Assembly (NCBI GenBank): GCA_035610365.1
Contig: CM069432.1
Location: forward strand, 27,280,354-27,344,353
Direction: 5' to 3'
Origin: Aquatica leii
Lineage: Eukaryota > Arthropoda > Insecta > Coleoptera > Lampyridae
DNA: 64,000 nt
Shown here: piece by piece, positions 12,980 to 25,330 of the stretch
Position numbering within the stretch: the stretch's first letter is position 1
How the letters are laid out: the number at the start of each line of letters is the position of its first letter
Notes under the pieces: model-generated
Told to the model about the DNA's origin: nothing
Databases searched by the model: none
What the model saw: the letters and a program-made list of their open reading frames with translations, nothing else
Position numbers and translations under genes: made by a program

Positions 12980-13429
12980 AATATTTTTAATTGAGTTTAA
13001 TTTTAAATTAATAAAAAAATCAAAACAAATCCGGGGGACAACTTGACCGCTAGCTCCTCGTTTTGTTTACACTTATTTTTAATTTTTTGCATATTTAATT
13101 GTGTTTGTTTTGTGCTCAATTGTGCCGTTATTAATTTTGACTGTGTTTAATAACATTAAAACAAATCCGGGGGCTAACTTAACACATCAGCCCCTCGTAT
13201 TCTATTCATTGTTTATACAATACATTTTGCTCGTCTAATTGTGTTCGTTTTCTGCTAAATATTACTAACCTGAAACTAAGTTAAACTTATTTTTAAACCG
13301 ATAAAAAAACCGGGGTTCAACTTGAACGCCAGCAATTTAATTACAATTTCTTTTGTTTATTCAATTGTGCTTGTTTTGTGATAAATTGTACCATTATTAT
13401 TTTTTCGAAAACCTATATTTAGTTTAGAT

Positions 13430-13605
13430 AGTTAAGATAGCCCCCAAATTTGTTTTTTCGGCAATTTAAAACTGAACAAAGTGAAAAACAATAACGGCGC
13501 AATTAAACACAAAACAAACACAATTAAATAAGCAAAAAAAATGTAAACAAGTGAGAAAAACGGGGGGTTAGCAATCAAGTTTGCTCCCGGTTTTGTTTTT
13601 TCCTA
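13430..13605 (-). repeat. Inverted satellite monomer embedded in the forward array
   Basis: The sequence from TTAAGATAGCCCCCAAATTTG through AATAACGGCGCAATTAAACAC to GGGGGGTTAGCAATCAAG is the reverse complement of the array monomer. Its signature boxes appear as AGCACAATT-type and CAAACACAATTAAATAAGC phrases. It is nearly identical to 17528-17705, where the array changes orientation. Confidence 0.8.
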
Positions 13606-16600
13606 AACCTAGGTATATTTAAATTGCTAAAAAAATTAAGAAGAATCCGAGAACTACCTTAACTATTAACCCCCTCCGCTTCCATTTAAACTTATTCACA
13701 ATATTTTATTGTGTAATTGTGCTCGTTTTGTGCTAAACTGTACTAACATTATTTTTAATTGTGTTAAGTTTTAAATTAATAAAAAAATCAAAACAAATCC
13801 GGGGACCAACTTGACCGCTAGCTCCTCGTTTTGTTTTCGCTTAATTACAATTTTTTACATATTTAATAGCGTTTGTTTTGTGCTCAATTGTGCTGTTATT
13901 AATTTTAACTGTGTTCAATATTAAATTGTTAATAAAATTAAAACAAATCCGGGAAGGGTTTTCTATTCAATGTTTGTACAACACATTTTCCTCGTCTAAT
14001 TGTGCTCGTTTTGTGCTAAATATTACTAAGATTAAACGGGGGTCTAACTTGATCGCAATTTTTTTACAATTTATTTTGTTTATTCAATTGTATTTATTCA
14101 GTGCAGAATTGCGCCATTATGATTCCGATTTCAATTTATTTACAATATTTTTTGCTTGCGTAATTTTGTTCGTTTTCTGCTAAACTGTGTTAATGTTATT
14201 TTTAATTGTATTTAATTTTAAAATAATCAACAAATCAAAACAAACCTGGGGGCCAACTTGACCCCTAGTTCCTCGTTTTGTTTTCACTTATTTACAATTT
14301 TTGCATATTTAATAGTGTTTTGTGGTAAATTTTACTAGCAGTAAACTCAGTTAAACTTATTTTTAAACCGATAACAAAAACTGAGGTCAACTTGATCGCC
14401 TTTTGTTTATTCAATTGCGCTTGTTTTGTGCTGAATTGTGCCGTTATTATTTTGTCCTAAACCTATATCTAAGTTGCTAAAAAAAATTAAGACTACTCCG
14501 AAAACTAGCTTAACTATTAACCTCCTGTTTCCACTTCAAATTTTTTACGATATTTTTTTGTAATTGTGCTAATATTATTTTTAATTGTGTTTAATTTTAA
14601 ATTAATAAAAAAATCAAAACAAATCCGGGGACCAACTTGACCGATAGCTCCTCGTTTTGTTTACACTTATTTATAATTTTTTGCATATTTAATTGTTTGT
14701 TTTGTGCTCAATTGTGCCGTTATTAATTTTAACTGTGTTTAATAAAATTAAAACAAATCCGGGGGCTAACTTAACCATCAACCCCTCGTTTTCTTTTCAT
14801 TGTTTATACAATACATTTTGCTCGTCTAATTGTGCTCGTTTTCTGATAAATATTACTAACATAAAACTAAGTTAAACTTATTTTTAAACCGATAAAAAAA
14901 CCGTGGTTCAACTTGATCGCCAGAAATTTAATTACAATTTCTTTTGTTTATTCAATTGTCTTTGTTTAGTGCAGAATTGTGCCATTATGATTCCGATTTT
15001 AATTTATTTATAATATTTTTTGCTTGCGTAATTGTGCTCGTTTTGTCCTAAACTGAGCTAATATTATTTTTAATTGTGTTTAATTTTAAATTAATAAACA
15101 AATCAAAACAGCTCCAAGGGCAAACTTGACCCCAGGGTTCCTCGTTTTGTTTTCACTTATTTACAATTTTTGCATATTTAATAGCGTTTTGTGGTAAATT
15201 TTACTAACATTAAACTCAGTTAAACTTATTTTTAAACCGATAAAAAAACTGAGGTCAACTTGATCGCCAGCACCCCGTATTTAAATTTTTTTACAATTTC
15301 TTTTGTTTATTCAATTGTGCTTGTTTTGTGCTAAATTGTGCCATTATTTCGTTCTAAACCTATATCTAGATTGCTAAAAAAATTAATACTTATCCGAGAA
15401 CTAGCTTAACTATTAACCTCCTGTTACCATTTCAAATTTTTTACGATATTTTTGCATGTGTAATTGTGCTAATATTATTTTTAATTGTTTAATTTTAAAT
15501 TAATAAAAAAATCAAAACAAATCCGGGGACCAACTTGACCGCTAGCTCCTCGTTTTGTTTACACTTATTTATAATTTTTTGCATATTTAATTGTTTGTTT
15601 TGTGCTCAATTGTGCCGTTATTAATTTTAACTGTGTTTAATAAAATTAAAACAAATCCGGGGGCTAACTTAACCATCAGCCAATCGTTTTCTATTCATTG
15701 TTTATACAATACATTTTGCTCGTCTAATTGTGCTCGTTTTCTGCTAAATATTACTAACATGAAACTAAGTTAAACTTATTTTTAAACCGATAAAAAAACC
15801 GGAGTTCAACTTGATCGCCAGCAATTTAATTACAATTTCTTTTGTTTATTCAATTGCCTTTGTTTAGTGCAGAATTGTGCCATTATGATTCCGATTTTAA
15901 TTTATTTACAATATTTTTTGCTTGCGTAATTGTGCTCGTTTTGTGCTAAACTGAGCTAATATTATTTTTAATTGTGTTTAATTTTAAATTAATAAACAAA
16001 TCAAAACAGCTCCGGGGGCAAACTTGACCCCAGGGTTCCTCGTTTTGTTTTCACTTATTTACAATTTTTGCATATTTAATAGTGTTTTGTGGTAAATTTT
16101 ACTAACATGAAACTCAGTTAAACTTATTTTTAAACCGATAAAAAAACTGAGGTCAACTTGATCGCCAGCACCCCGTATTTAAATTTTTTTTACAATTTCT
16201 TTTGTTTATTCAATTGTGCTTGTTTTGTGCTAAATTGTGCCATTATTTTGTCCTAAACCTATATCTAAATTGCTAAAAAAATTAAGACTTATCCGAGAAC
16301 TAGCTGAACTATTAACCTTCTGTTTCCATTTCAAATTTTTTAGGATATTTTTGCATGTGTAATTGTGCTAATATTATTTTTAATTGTGTTTAATTTTAAA
16401 TTAATAAAAAAATCAAAACAAATCCGGGGGCTAACTTAACCATCAGCCAATCGTTTTCTATTCATTGTTTATACAATACATTTTGCTCGTCTAATTGTGC
16501 TCGTTTTCTGCTAAATATTACTAACATGAAACTAAGTTAAACTTATTTTTAAACCGATAAAAAAGCCGGGGTTCAACTTGATCGCCAGCAATTTAATTAC

Positions 16601-17544
16601 AATTTCTTTTGTTTATTCAATTGTCTTTGTTTAGTGCAGAATTGTGCCATTATGATTGCGATTTCAATTTATTTACAATATTTTTTGCTTGCGTAATTGT
16701 GCTCGTTTTGTGCTAAACTGAGCTAATATTATTTTTAATTGTATTTAATTTTAAATTAATAAACAAATCAAAACAGCTCCAGGGGCAAACTTGACCCCAG
16801 GGTTCCTCGTTTTGTTTTTACTTATATACAATTTTTGCATATTTAATAGTGTTTTGTGGTAAATTTTACTAACATGAAACTCAGTTAAACTTATTTTTAA
16901 ACCGATAAAAAAACTGAGGTCAACTTGATCGCCAGCACCCCGTATTTAAATTTTTTTTACAATTTCTTTTGTTTATTCAATTGTGCTTGTTTTGTGCTAA
17001 ATTGTGCCATTATTTTGTCCTAAACCTATATCTAAATTGCTAAAAAAATTAAGACTTATCCGAGAACTAGCTGAACTATTAACCTTCTGTTTCCATTTCA
17101 AATTTTTTAGGATATTTTTGCATGTGTAATTGTGCTAATATTATTTTTAATTGTGTTTAATTTTAAATTAATAAAAAAATCAAAACAAATCCGGGGACCA
17201 ACTTGACCGCTAGCTCCTCGTTTTGTTTACACTTATTTATAATTTTTTGCATATTTAATTGTTTGTTTTTTTTTATTAAAATTAAAACAAATCCGGGGGC
17301 TAACTTAACCATCAGGCCCTCTTTTTCTATTCATTGTTTATACAATACATTTTGCTCGTCTAATTGTGCTCGTTTTCTGCTAAATATTACTAACATGAAA
17401 CTAAGCTAAACTTATTTTTAAACCGATAAAAAAACCGGGGTTCAACTTGATCGCCAGCAATTTAATTTCTTTTGTTTATTCAATTGTGCTTGTTTTGTGA
17501 TAAATTGTACCATTATTATTTTGTCCCATACCTATATTTAGTTT

Positions 17545-18260
17545 AGATAGTTAAGATAGCCGCCAAATTTGTTTTTTCATCAATTTAAAACTGAACAAAG
17601 TGAAAAACAATAACGGCGCAATTGAACACAAAACAAACACAATTAAATAAGCAAAAAAAATGTAAACAAGTGAGAAAAACGGGGGGCTAGCGATCAAGTT
17701 TGCTCCCGGTTTTGTTTTGATTTTCTATTAACCTACAATTAATCACAATTAAAGATAATATTACTTCAATTTAGCACAAAACAACCATTTTTTTTTTAAT
17801 TTAAAATACGAAGTGCTGGCGATGAAGTTGGATCCCGTTTTTGTTCGGATTTATTTATCTAATTAGAATGAAACACATTTAGAAATCGTATTAAGACAAA
17901 ACGAAAACAATTAAATAAGTAAAAAATAGCGTAAATAATTTATAAAAACAATGGGTTGGTAGACATATAAACCTCGGAATTTTGTTGAATTTTTTTTATT
18001 AATTTAAAAATAAATTTAATTCGGTTTATAAAAAATTGAACACGATTAAAAATAATAACGGCACAAAACAAACTCGGTTAAATAAGCAAACAAATTGTAA
18101 AAAAGTGAAGAACAGAGAGGCCAGCGTTCAAAAGTTAGACCCCCGTATTTGGAGTTATTTTTTTTAAATTTAAAATTAAGCACAATTAAAAATAGTACTA
18201 GCACAAAACGGGCACAGTTCATTACACTGGAATATAATTTAAACAATGAAAGTGGAGGGC
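17545..18260 (-). repeat. Satellite array, block 4, inverted orientation
   Basis: From about 17545 the monomers run in the opposite direction. CAAACACAATTAAATAAGC, AATAACGGCGCAATT and GGGGGGCTAGCGATCAAG are reverse complements of the forward boxes. About four diverged inverted monomers can be followed to 18260, where GAGGGCTAACTTGACGGAGC ends the recognisable array. Confidence 0.8.
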
Positions 18261-18999
18261 TAACTTGACGGAGCTAACAGCAGCTGAATTTCAAAAAAAA
18301 TTCATACTTATACCACCATCTTCATATTGCAGAGTAGTTACGAATTTACTGTTCCACTGTTCTTCTTGAAAATGACAATCTACGTTCAGTGATTGATCGG
18401 AAACATGAAGATTCACTACGATTTATGCGGATTGAACAATCATTTGATTAAGTTTCAAATAATCGAAAAAAAAACACAAATACAACATTTGAGTATAGGC
18501 GTTTATACAGACGGGAAAATGAGAGGCAATTAGTACAAACAAAATGTACTTTATAATGAGCAATTTCAATTCAATTAACTGGAAGATAAGTGAAATCGAA
18601 CAGAAATTGTGAAAATAATATTTCAGTTAATACAAGCCAAAAATAGTGCTTAATAGTTGATCTTTCTAACCGAATTAGTAGAATCACAATGAAACTTGGG
18701 ATTTTTGATAACAATAACCGAATGATAACAAAATCCGGTACTAGAAAAAAATTGTACAAATAAATCGACATTTACAGACATTAAATAGCCTCCTAAGCTT
18801 GTTGACACCGTAATCAAAAAGCAATCAAAAGTAATGTCATGATGTTTGAGCATAGTTCAAAAAACTATCTATTACTTCTCAGAAATTTGGTGGCACCAAA
18901 AATAAATACAAAATAATGTTACCAAAGTATAGTTAAGCTTCTTTAAGTAAATTATTTGATGCATTCGTTACAAAATACAAACACGCCTAAACTTCTTTT
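18261..18999. other. Unassigned AT-rich intronic DNA
   Basis: Between the satellite and the piggyBac relic I see no coding signal in any frame that I can support. Open frames on the minus strand near 18571-18853 overlap one another in different frames and have biased, low-complexity composition. Confidence 0.4.
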
Positions 19000-19425
19000 A
19001 ATTATGCTGGCATAGATGTAAAATTCGAGCCCTTTCGTGACCGCTGTGCTTTTTAAGCAATATATTCCAAATACAAAAAGTACAGGATCAAGATATTTGC
19101 TTTAGTTAATGCAAAGCTATATTTTCCTTCTAATTTAGAAGTTTATGTTGGACCACCTGGTCCTTTTGAAATCAACAACTCGTCCAGTGCTGTCCTGTGA
19201 ACCAATAAATGGACCCGGAAGAAACGTGACCACGGAGAATTGGTTTACAAGTATGGAATTAAAAGAAGCATTATATAGAAGTAAACTAACTCCTGGAAGC
19301 AATTTGCACGAATAAGAAATTAAACGTAACTTTCACCTAATCAAAGGCAATAAACTAGAGTATGTTTAGGTTTAGAGAACATGCTACACTAGTTTCCTTC
19401 GTGCCAAAAAAAATAGGAATGTACT
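19000..19425 (+). pseudogene. piggyBac-type transposase relic (DDE region)
   Basis: Broken frames on the plus strand give segments typical of the piggyBac catalytic region. There is a KY(R)IKIFALVNAK strand followed by LEVYVGPPGPFE, then GPGRNVTTENWFTSMEL and a TPGSNLHE-like end. In the family these are the beta strand with a catalytic aspartate, the next strand, and the DNW/NWFTS block. The catalytic aspartate of the DNWFTS block is glutamate here. Frameshifts and stops occur throughout and no N- or C-terminal parts are attached. It is a dead fragment within the HIF intron. Confidence 0.75.
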
Positions 19426-20382
19426 ATTGGGCTTAAATCTCCATCACGATGATAACACAGCCTGTAAACGAGAATACTCCCAGAAAACGAGGTCGTTGTA
19501 AGTATATGAGCCTAAAAGATTGGAAGAATAAATTAAGTTGCTTTTCTAAGAACTTTCCAAGTACATTAAAAATAATAAATGCAGGACCCCATCATATCGT
19601 GTAAAAGAACACTCATTCGATTAAAAAATTCACGCAAAATAAGTTATTGTCCATGTACAGAAACAAACCTGAGAAGAAAATTGATAACAAAAACCGAAAT
19701 TATGTTTACTATAATCAACGTTTTTTCTATAAAGTGATAACATTATCCGGCGGATAACATTATGCATGATTCCATTCGACTTTCGCTGCTAAGATTTTTA
19801 AACCTTTCTATCCGGTATATTTTAAACTGTATCATTTTGTTTTCAAAAATAGAAGTATAGAAAAAAATGTTCAAACAATGCTCTAAAAATTCGTTAAATG
19901 TTATCGTATAAAACAAAAAGTTTTTCTAAAAATAGATATTGGTACGTTGAGTCTAACGTGCAGTTTCAAGGTATTTTTTAATAGTGCATCAAAGTTCAAG
20001 TTTTTACAATTCATCATTTGCGGACTATGAAATTTATTATTATTTGGCAAATACAAAAAATCAAACCTGTCGACCTTCGCTAAGAAAATCGTTAACGCGA
20101 GTTCAATTGATTTAGCAAACCCACGCGTTAAAGGTTCACAAACTTCTAATTTAATTTTATTGTAATTAGAAATGGAATTTGAATTTCTCAAAGTAATTTA
20201 AAATTTTCGTATTTTACTCTAAATTGAAGTACATTGGCTACTTTATTGAAACACTTATCGACGATGAAGTAGAAGTAAATGACAAGTAATTGTCCAATCA
20301 TTAACATCTTTAATTAGAACACACTGGATACAGTGCGTTCATGATGAAAGGAACTAATTCCTTTAAAATTCAGGTAATGATT

Positions 20383-21719
20383 TGTTGAAAAAACCGCTCG
20401 AACACGTACTTAGTATTTTTAGTTGCGGATTTTTTACAGTGTCCCAAGCAAAACATATGCAGTCATCATTGTTTTTTTTTAAATAAAGCACCCTGTATAT
20501 TATGACATTTTTGAATTGTACGGTAATCTAAACACTTTTTATATGACGTTTGAAATGTGAAGTAATTGAACAAAACGTGTAATTGAATGAATTAAATTTT
20601 TTTTAAAAGCCAACAAAAACAACCTGGTATGGCAAATTTTGTCTTCAACAAAATACTCTACTTCGAATTAATCGATTTTCCTTTCTTGGCCAATAGACCA
20701 TTATTTAGATGCGGGATTTTGTGGCAATAAAAATAAAACTATCACAGGACTTTAGTTTGTCAGTTGTTTTGACATTTATCTGAAAAAGAACGTATTGAAG
20801 TACTTATGATGATTCATTTTGGAGACAGAGTGCCTACTTAACAAAAAATGTGTAATTTACTTAATGCGATTCATCGACATTCAATTACTAGATCTACTGT
20901 CAGCAAGATTAAATTGAGATTTGCTGAGCACGGCCGTGTAGAGAGTCACCTAAAAGAAGATCAGCAAAAATACCAGATTCTCAACTAGATGTTTCAGTAG
21001 AAACTGTAAATAATCGCCATGTAGACACTTCTGTTTTAAATGAACACGTGAACAGACAAAACTGCAGATACATGCACACAGCATTGTCAAAAAAACAATG
21101 TTTGGTCAGGTACTGTCGAAAATCGAATATTGGATCGCTGCTTAGACTATCTTCAGTTTGAACTCATTCTCGCTTTGGCTGTTGTGTTTATTTTGCAGTT
21201 TGATCATTTCTTAATTTAGATTTCTCTAATGAATGGATTCCTATTCAGTGACCAGTAGCCACCAAGATCACCGGATGTAATTGAAAACGTCCAACGGGAG
21301 ACAATTCTTCGACTACAAAAATGTATTGAAGCAAATGAGCAAAACATTGAACATTTATTATAATCTTTTGTATGTTTTGTTTATTTTTTTTTCATTTATC
21401 ACATTTCAAACATCGTTATTCCGAAAACCGATGATTTGGAGCTACGGAGGGTGGGCCTCGTTCCCATTGTGCATAAACAAAAGATAATATTATGTGTCAC
21501 TTACATTTTTCTTGGCAGGACCTGTAGAGGTCCCGGGGGTGCCCGACCCACGCAGCCCCCCTGTAGTTGCGCCAGTGGAAATTACATACCACATGTTATA
21601 CAAAATCTTCATAATTTACAGTACAAATCAAAAATGGCATAATACTGTATATAACTTTGTTATGACAAAAAATCCGCAACTGAAAATACTAATCCACGTG
21701 TTCGAGGATTTTTTCACAA
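20383..21719 (+). mobile_element. Mariner-type DNA transposon with long inverted ends
   Basis: The left end at 20383-20440 and the right end at 21664-21719 are inverted copies of about 55 bp sharing TCGAACACGT, TTAGTATTTT and AGTTGCGGATTTTTT. Length is about 1.34 kb, normal for mariner/Tc1 elements. It encloses the transposase relic described separately. The extra GC-rich segment at about 21520-21590 may be a later insertion. Confidence 0.72.
20760..21360 (+). pseudogene. Mariner-like (DUF4817-type) transposase relic
   Basis: Frames broken by many stops give an N-terminal helix-turn-helix segment (SEKERIEVLMMIHFGD-like), then HRHSITRSTVSKIKLRFAEHGRV, a linker with KYQILN and VSVETVNNR, and a late WPPRSPDV motif. 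The THSTVSRI..RF.ETGSV and WPPRSPDLTPLDF motifs are hallmarks of insect mariner-like transposases. The third catalytic aspartate normally follows WPPRSPD at about this position. The frame changes at least four times, so no protein is made. Confidence 0.7.
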
Positions 21720-22436
21720 AATAAATAACTGAATTTTAAACGAATTTGTTTCTTTCATCACGATATTGAAAATTGCTTATTTCAACCTGCATCATGACTT
21801 ACCAATGTTTACTTCTAAGTAGTCGGGTTACATTAATTCAAACACAGTAATATTAAATCAAATTTATTTATTATTCACGAGGTATGTAATCTAAAAAAAA
21901 ACGTGTGTACCATGAAACCATTTTATCACAAAAATTACGAGGACGAATAGTTCGTGAAACACGATGTTTAAAATGAGGTGAACATTAATGTTTTTGCTGG
22001 CAATCAATAAGAAATTCGAAAAATATTCCACGAAGAAAAATCCCTAAAACAAATAGAACTTTCCACCATCAAATCAAATCGAGACCGTCCAAGATACTAA
22101 AATGCAAAAATTAATGCGATAATAATCGTGAAGTAACAAAGTTTTTTAATAAATTGTTTTGTCTATTAAAAAAATCATAAACAAATAATAGTAAAAATGG
22201 AATTTGCTTAAACTTTTTGATTTAAAATAATAAAACTTGTGTATCAAATTTCTCCATTATAGCACCACACACCACAAAATATTCTAGGCGACATCAACCA
22301 CTAGTTTTTGAAAATATTAAAAAATTTGTATCTCCGAAATTCCACATTAACAAATAAATTATAAATTTATAATTGGTATAATTAAGTAGTGTACATTATC
22401 GACAGGGATATTGATCATGTACCCTAAAGGTCGATA
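21720..22436. other. Unassigned AT-rich intronic DNA
   Basis: No gene or repeat that I can support. Composition is like the rest of the HIF last intron. Confidence 0.4.
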
Positions 22437-22667
22437 CAGTAGCGTACTAAGACATTGGAGGTGGCCTGAGTTGGTTATCTCCGATATTTAATATACCAAA
22501 ATCGTAAAATATAAAATAAAAGGATTAGAACGACTGCGGTAGCTTCAATAACCCGGTCCTGAACACGATACGAATATATCAGTGTATTTTTTTGAAGTAA
22601 AAATGTTCAAACAGTAACTTAGGTCACATTCCACGGGACTCACAAAACCCTGCTCAGTACGCCACTG
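22437..22667. mobile_element. 231-bp MITE with CAGTRGCGTACT ends
   Basis: The left end CAGTAGCGTACT at 22437 and right end AGTACGCCACTG at 22667 are inverted copies with one mismatch. The interior is non-coding. A target duplication is not clear. Confidence 0.5.
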
Positions 22668-22762
22668 GTTCAATAAACTATAAACATCAAAAATTTAAAT
22701 TTAATTCTCTTTCAATTCGCGTAAGCCAATATCAATTCATTACCTAACCTCTTAGCGCACTC

Positions 22763-22832
22763 AGCCGAGTTAACTCGGGGGGGTCAGAAAACAATTTTTT
22801 TCCGCGCGCCCGAGTTAACTCGTGAGACCTGC
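22763..22832. repeat. Paired CCGAGTTAACTCG palindromes
   Basis: Two copies of a CCGAGTTAACTCG palindrome (about 22764 and 22809) flank a GC-rich stretch with GGGGGGG and CGCGCGCCC. The left copy is followed by a GGGG run after TTAA. Such TTAA-plus-G/C repeats are common at piggyBac ends, and a piggyBac relic begins about 160 bp to the right, so these may be its left terminal repeats. That link is inference. Confidence 0.4.
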
Positions 22833-22989
22833 ATTTTTTGCTTTCTATATAAATTTAACCTAATATACTCGTTAGACAATGTCGTGCTTATTTCCTCCCA
22901 TCCGGAAAAAACGCCACTGGTAATTATCAGCTCGTGATTGAGGATTCTGTGACTTGTGCATTCACGCATTAGTTCAGTGACGCCGTTAG

Positions 22990-23576
22990 TATCTAGATTG
23001 TTTAGATTTTTTAACCCTTATTTGTTTTTTATTGCGGAACATGAAAAGTAATCACGGTTTGCTATTTACTTCGGATGATGAAACTTTAGAACACAGTGGC
23101 ACAGAACACAGAAAAATAAAGTAGTGATGGCGACAGTTTTGCTTTAGGACGCCAATGGTTTCCAGTACAACAAGATGTTACTCCACCTCCACCATACACC
23201 TTCACTGAAGCTCCTGGTATAAAAAATATTGATGTTAAGGATTATAATTGCCTAAATTTTTTTATGAGCAATTGATACAATGTATTATAAGTGAGACAAA
23301 CAAATATTCAAAAAGCCATGTGCATGGAAGAGAAATGACTTCTTGGTATGACACAAATCCAAATAAAATTAGAGTATTTTTGAGTATTGTACTTTTACAA
23401 AATATAGTGACAAGAAAAGATTATCGTCATTATTGAACATCCATTATTATATACGCTATTTTTTGGGAGACTGGGAAACGTTTCGCAATAAAATAATTTC
23501 TACATTTTTCAACCAATGATCAATTTGATCCAGAAAATCTTTATAAAATCTTAAGCTTTCGCGCTTATTATGTTTA
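22990..23576 (+). pseudogene. piggyBac-type transposase relic, N-terminal part
   Basis: The plus-strand frame at 23170-23436 reads PPPYTFTEAPG, then FFYEQLIQCIISETNKYS, then MTSWYDTNPNKIRVFLSIVLLQ. It continues past a stop to FDPENLYKIL in other frames. This is the piggyBac dimerisation/N-terminal catalytic layout: an F..L...I..ETN.Y helix, W..T...E/K-I..FL.I, and D.LYKI. The catalytic core is missing because the 464-bp fold-back element begins directly after at 23577. Probable C-terminal remains reappear at 24900-25330. Confidence 0.75.
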
Positions 23577-24040
23577 TGATTATAAGCGACTTTCGGCTTA
23601 GACCGCGTCGTAGTAAATACCCAGACTTACTTGGTCCTAGTCTCTTCTTGAGAGCCAAAACAAGAAGTAGAACTTGGCTTTTGCCGTATTGTCGTTCGCA
23701 AACCCAAACAAACTGACGTTTCGCAAGACATTGCAGCTTGCATCGTCAGAGTGGTAAATGTCGCTGAAAGAAAAAGTGTAAATGACAATATTTATACTTA
23801 ATCTATCGCTATCGCTATTGGTATAAATATCGTAATTTACATTTATTCTTTTATTGACATTTACCACTCTGAAGATGCAAGCTGCAATGTCTTGCGAAAC
23901 GTCAGTTTGTTTGGGTTCACGACAATACGGCAAAGGCCAAGTTCTACTTCTTGTTTTGGCTCTCAAGAAGAGACTAGGACCAAGCCTAAGTCTGGGTGTT
24001 TTACTACGACGCGGTCTAAGCCGCAAGTCGCTTGTAATCA
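23577..24040. mobile_element. 464-bp fold-back element with arms of about 215 bp
   Basis: The left arm (23577 to about 23793) is repeated in inverted orientation at about 23822-24040. Landmarks such as AAGCGACTT, GACCGCGTCGTAGTAAA, GAGAGCCAAAACAAGAAGTA and TGACGTTTCGCAAGACATT occur in both arms. Only about 30 bp of spacer (TATCGCTATCGC region) separates them. Near-perfect arm identity implies a recent insertion. It carries no transposase; frames within it are mirror images of each other. It sits inside a piggyBac relic. Confidence 0.88.
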
Positions 24041-24239
24041 AAATCAAATTTGTTCAAAACTAAACAAAACTTGACCGAAGAAGATTTAGTTAGAATATTT
24101 GACAATGCGTTTACACCAGAAAAATTTGTTACTATCGATCTCAGTTTATTATATTTAAGAAAAAAAAAAGAACAAATTTCAAATAATGCCCTAAAAAATA
24201 AAAAAAAAGAATAATTTAATTTAGTTAAATTAAACAACT

Positions 24240-24396
24240 AAATTTTTATTTACATGAAATTACTTTTTGAAGTCGATGCCATGTATGACATTGGCGTAGG
24301 ATTAAGAATAATTCTTAACATTAAATTCAGTAATAGATTTAAGTCGAATGTGTTTGGCATCGACTTCAAAAAGTAATTTCACGTAAATAAAAATTT
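24240..24396. mobile_element. 157-bp MITE with 42-bp inverted ends
   Basis: The left arm at 24240-24281 (AAATTTTTATTTACATGAAA, then TACTTTTTGAAGTCGATGCCA) is repeated inverted at 24355-24396 with a couple of mismatches. The centre contains a small palindrome ATTAAGAATAATTCTTAA at 24301-24318. There is no coding capacity. Confidence 0.82.
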
Positions 24397-24899
24397 CGAT
24401 AATTGTAACTCGATTAAATTAGTTTTTATTTTTTAGTTCATTCTATTTGCAGTCTTTTTTTTGTTAAAACTTTTTTATTTTTCATTTTAGTGATGTTAAC
24501 AATAGTGGTCATGTCCAACTTGAGAGTTTGATCATTTTCTCGTGGATCCCATCATCAGAATTTAGCCAAATTGAAATGAGACCATTCCTGAAGTACCTTT
24601 CTAATAAAAAAATCACCAAAATCGGTCAGTCTAGTAAAGGAACGATGGCTGAACATACTTTTAAAAAAATCTCCGAATAATTAAGAACCGCCTTTTTTTT
24701 TGAAGTCGGTTGAAAAGTGGTTATGTCTATAAGTTTATAATTTATACTGGTAAGAATACCGTTCTCGACAGAGAATTTGAAGATCTTCCAATTGCATAAT
24801 AAGTCGTGACGGCTTTGATGAGACCGTTCTTGAATAAAGGGTACTGTTCGACGATAAAAAATGTTATAATCCACATGGACTAGTTGATCTACTTATAAA

Positions 24900-25330
24900 A
24901 ATAAGATATGTTTATAGAACATTACGCGTATTACGAAAAAAGTACCCAGAAAATTAAAGAGAAAAAAATTGAAAATTGGAGAAACAATTACAACAATGGT
25001 TGGTGATGATCAACACTCGTTTTCCCATGTTACCTAGAAAAAAAAAGAAAAAAACATTACAAAAAATATCTTTTAGATCTGACAATATCGAACAATTTTG
25101 TGCTTTACCAAAAAACTGGGAATGAAAGGATTCACTAGATTTTCATCTTAAAAAAAATTAAAACTACCACTATTTCAAGAAGTCATCAAACGTCTCAACA
25201 CCACTGCGATTATAAGAATATTTTCCATCCAGCAATTAAAGAAAATCCCACCAGGCAGTGTTTCGTCTGCTTAAGGAAGAAGAATAAAAACAATGAGTTC
25301 GGAAAGGAACACAGTTAAGCGAAGTTTCAA
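24900..25330 (+). pseudogene. piggyBac relic, probable C-terminal part
   Basis: Degenerate plus-strand frames give PRKLKRKKLKIGET and, near 25210-25310, FHPAIKENPTRQCFVCLRKK. The second resembles the start of the C-terminal cysteine-rich domain of piggyBac transposases, where NPTR-x-C-x-x-C follows a basic linker; later cysteines are absent. Position and strand fit the 3' part of the copy starting at 22990. Frames are badly broken. Confidence 0.5.

Larger units (their letters stand above)
12389..17544 (+). repeat. Satellite array, block 3 (longer higher-order repeats)
   Basis: The same monomer family is arranged in longer periods. The ATCCGGGGACCAACTTGACC phrase recurs at about 14623, 15521 and 17190. 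The CCGGGGGCTAACTTAACCATC phrase recurs at about 15655 and 16423. The higher-order unit is thus roughly 0.77-0.9 kb with deletions. The block is interrupted by a hairpin insertion (12822-12979) and by one inverted monomer (about 13430-13605). Confidence 0.88.

Noticed and set aside
3974-18260. CRISPR-like array
   Set aside because: There are no short repeats with unique spacers. The whole monomer is repeated, and the context is an insect gene intron.
23637-24074. Several overlapping frames of 60-136 residues on both strands
   Set aside because: They lie in the arms of the fold-back element and are mirror images of each other. No protein motif is present.
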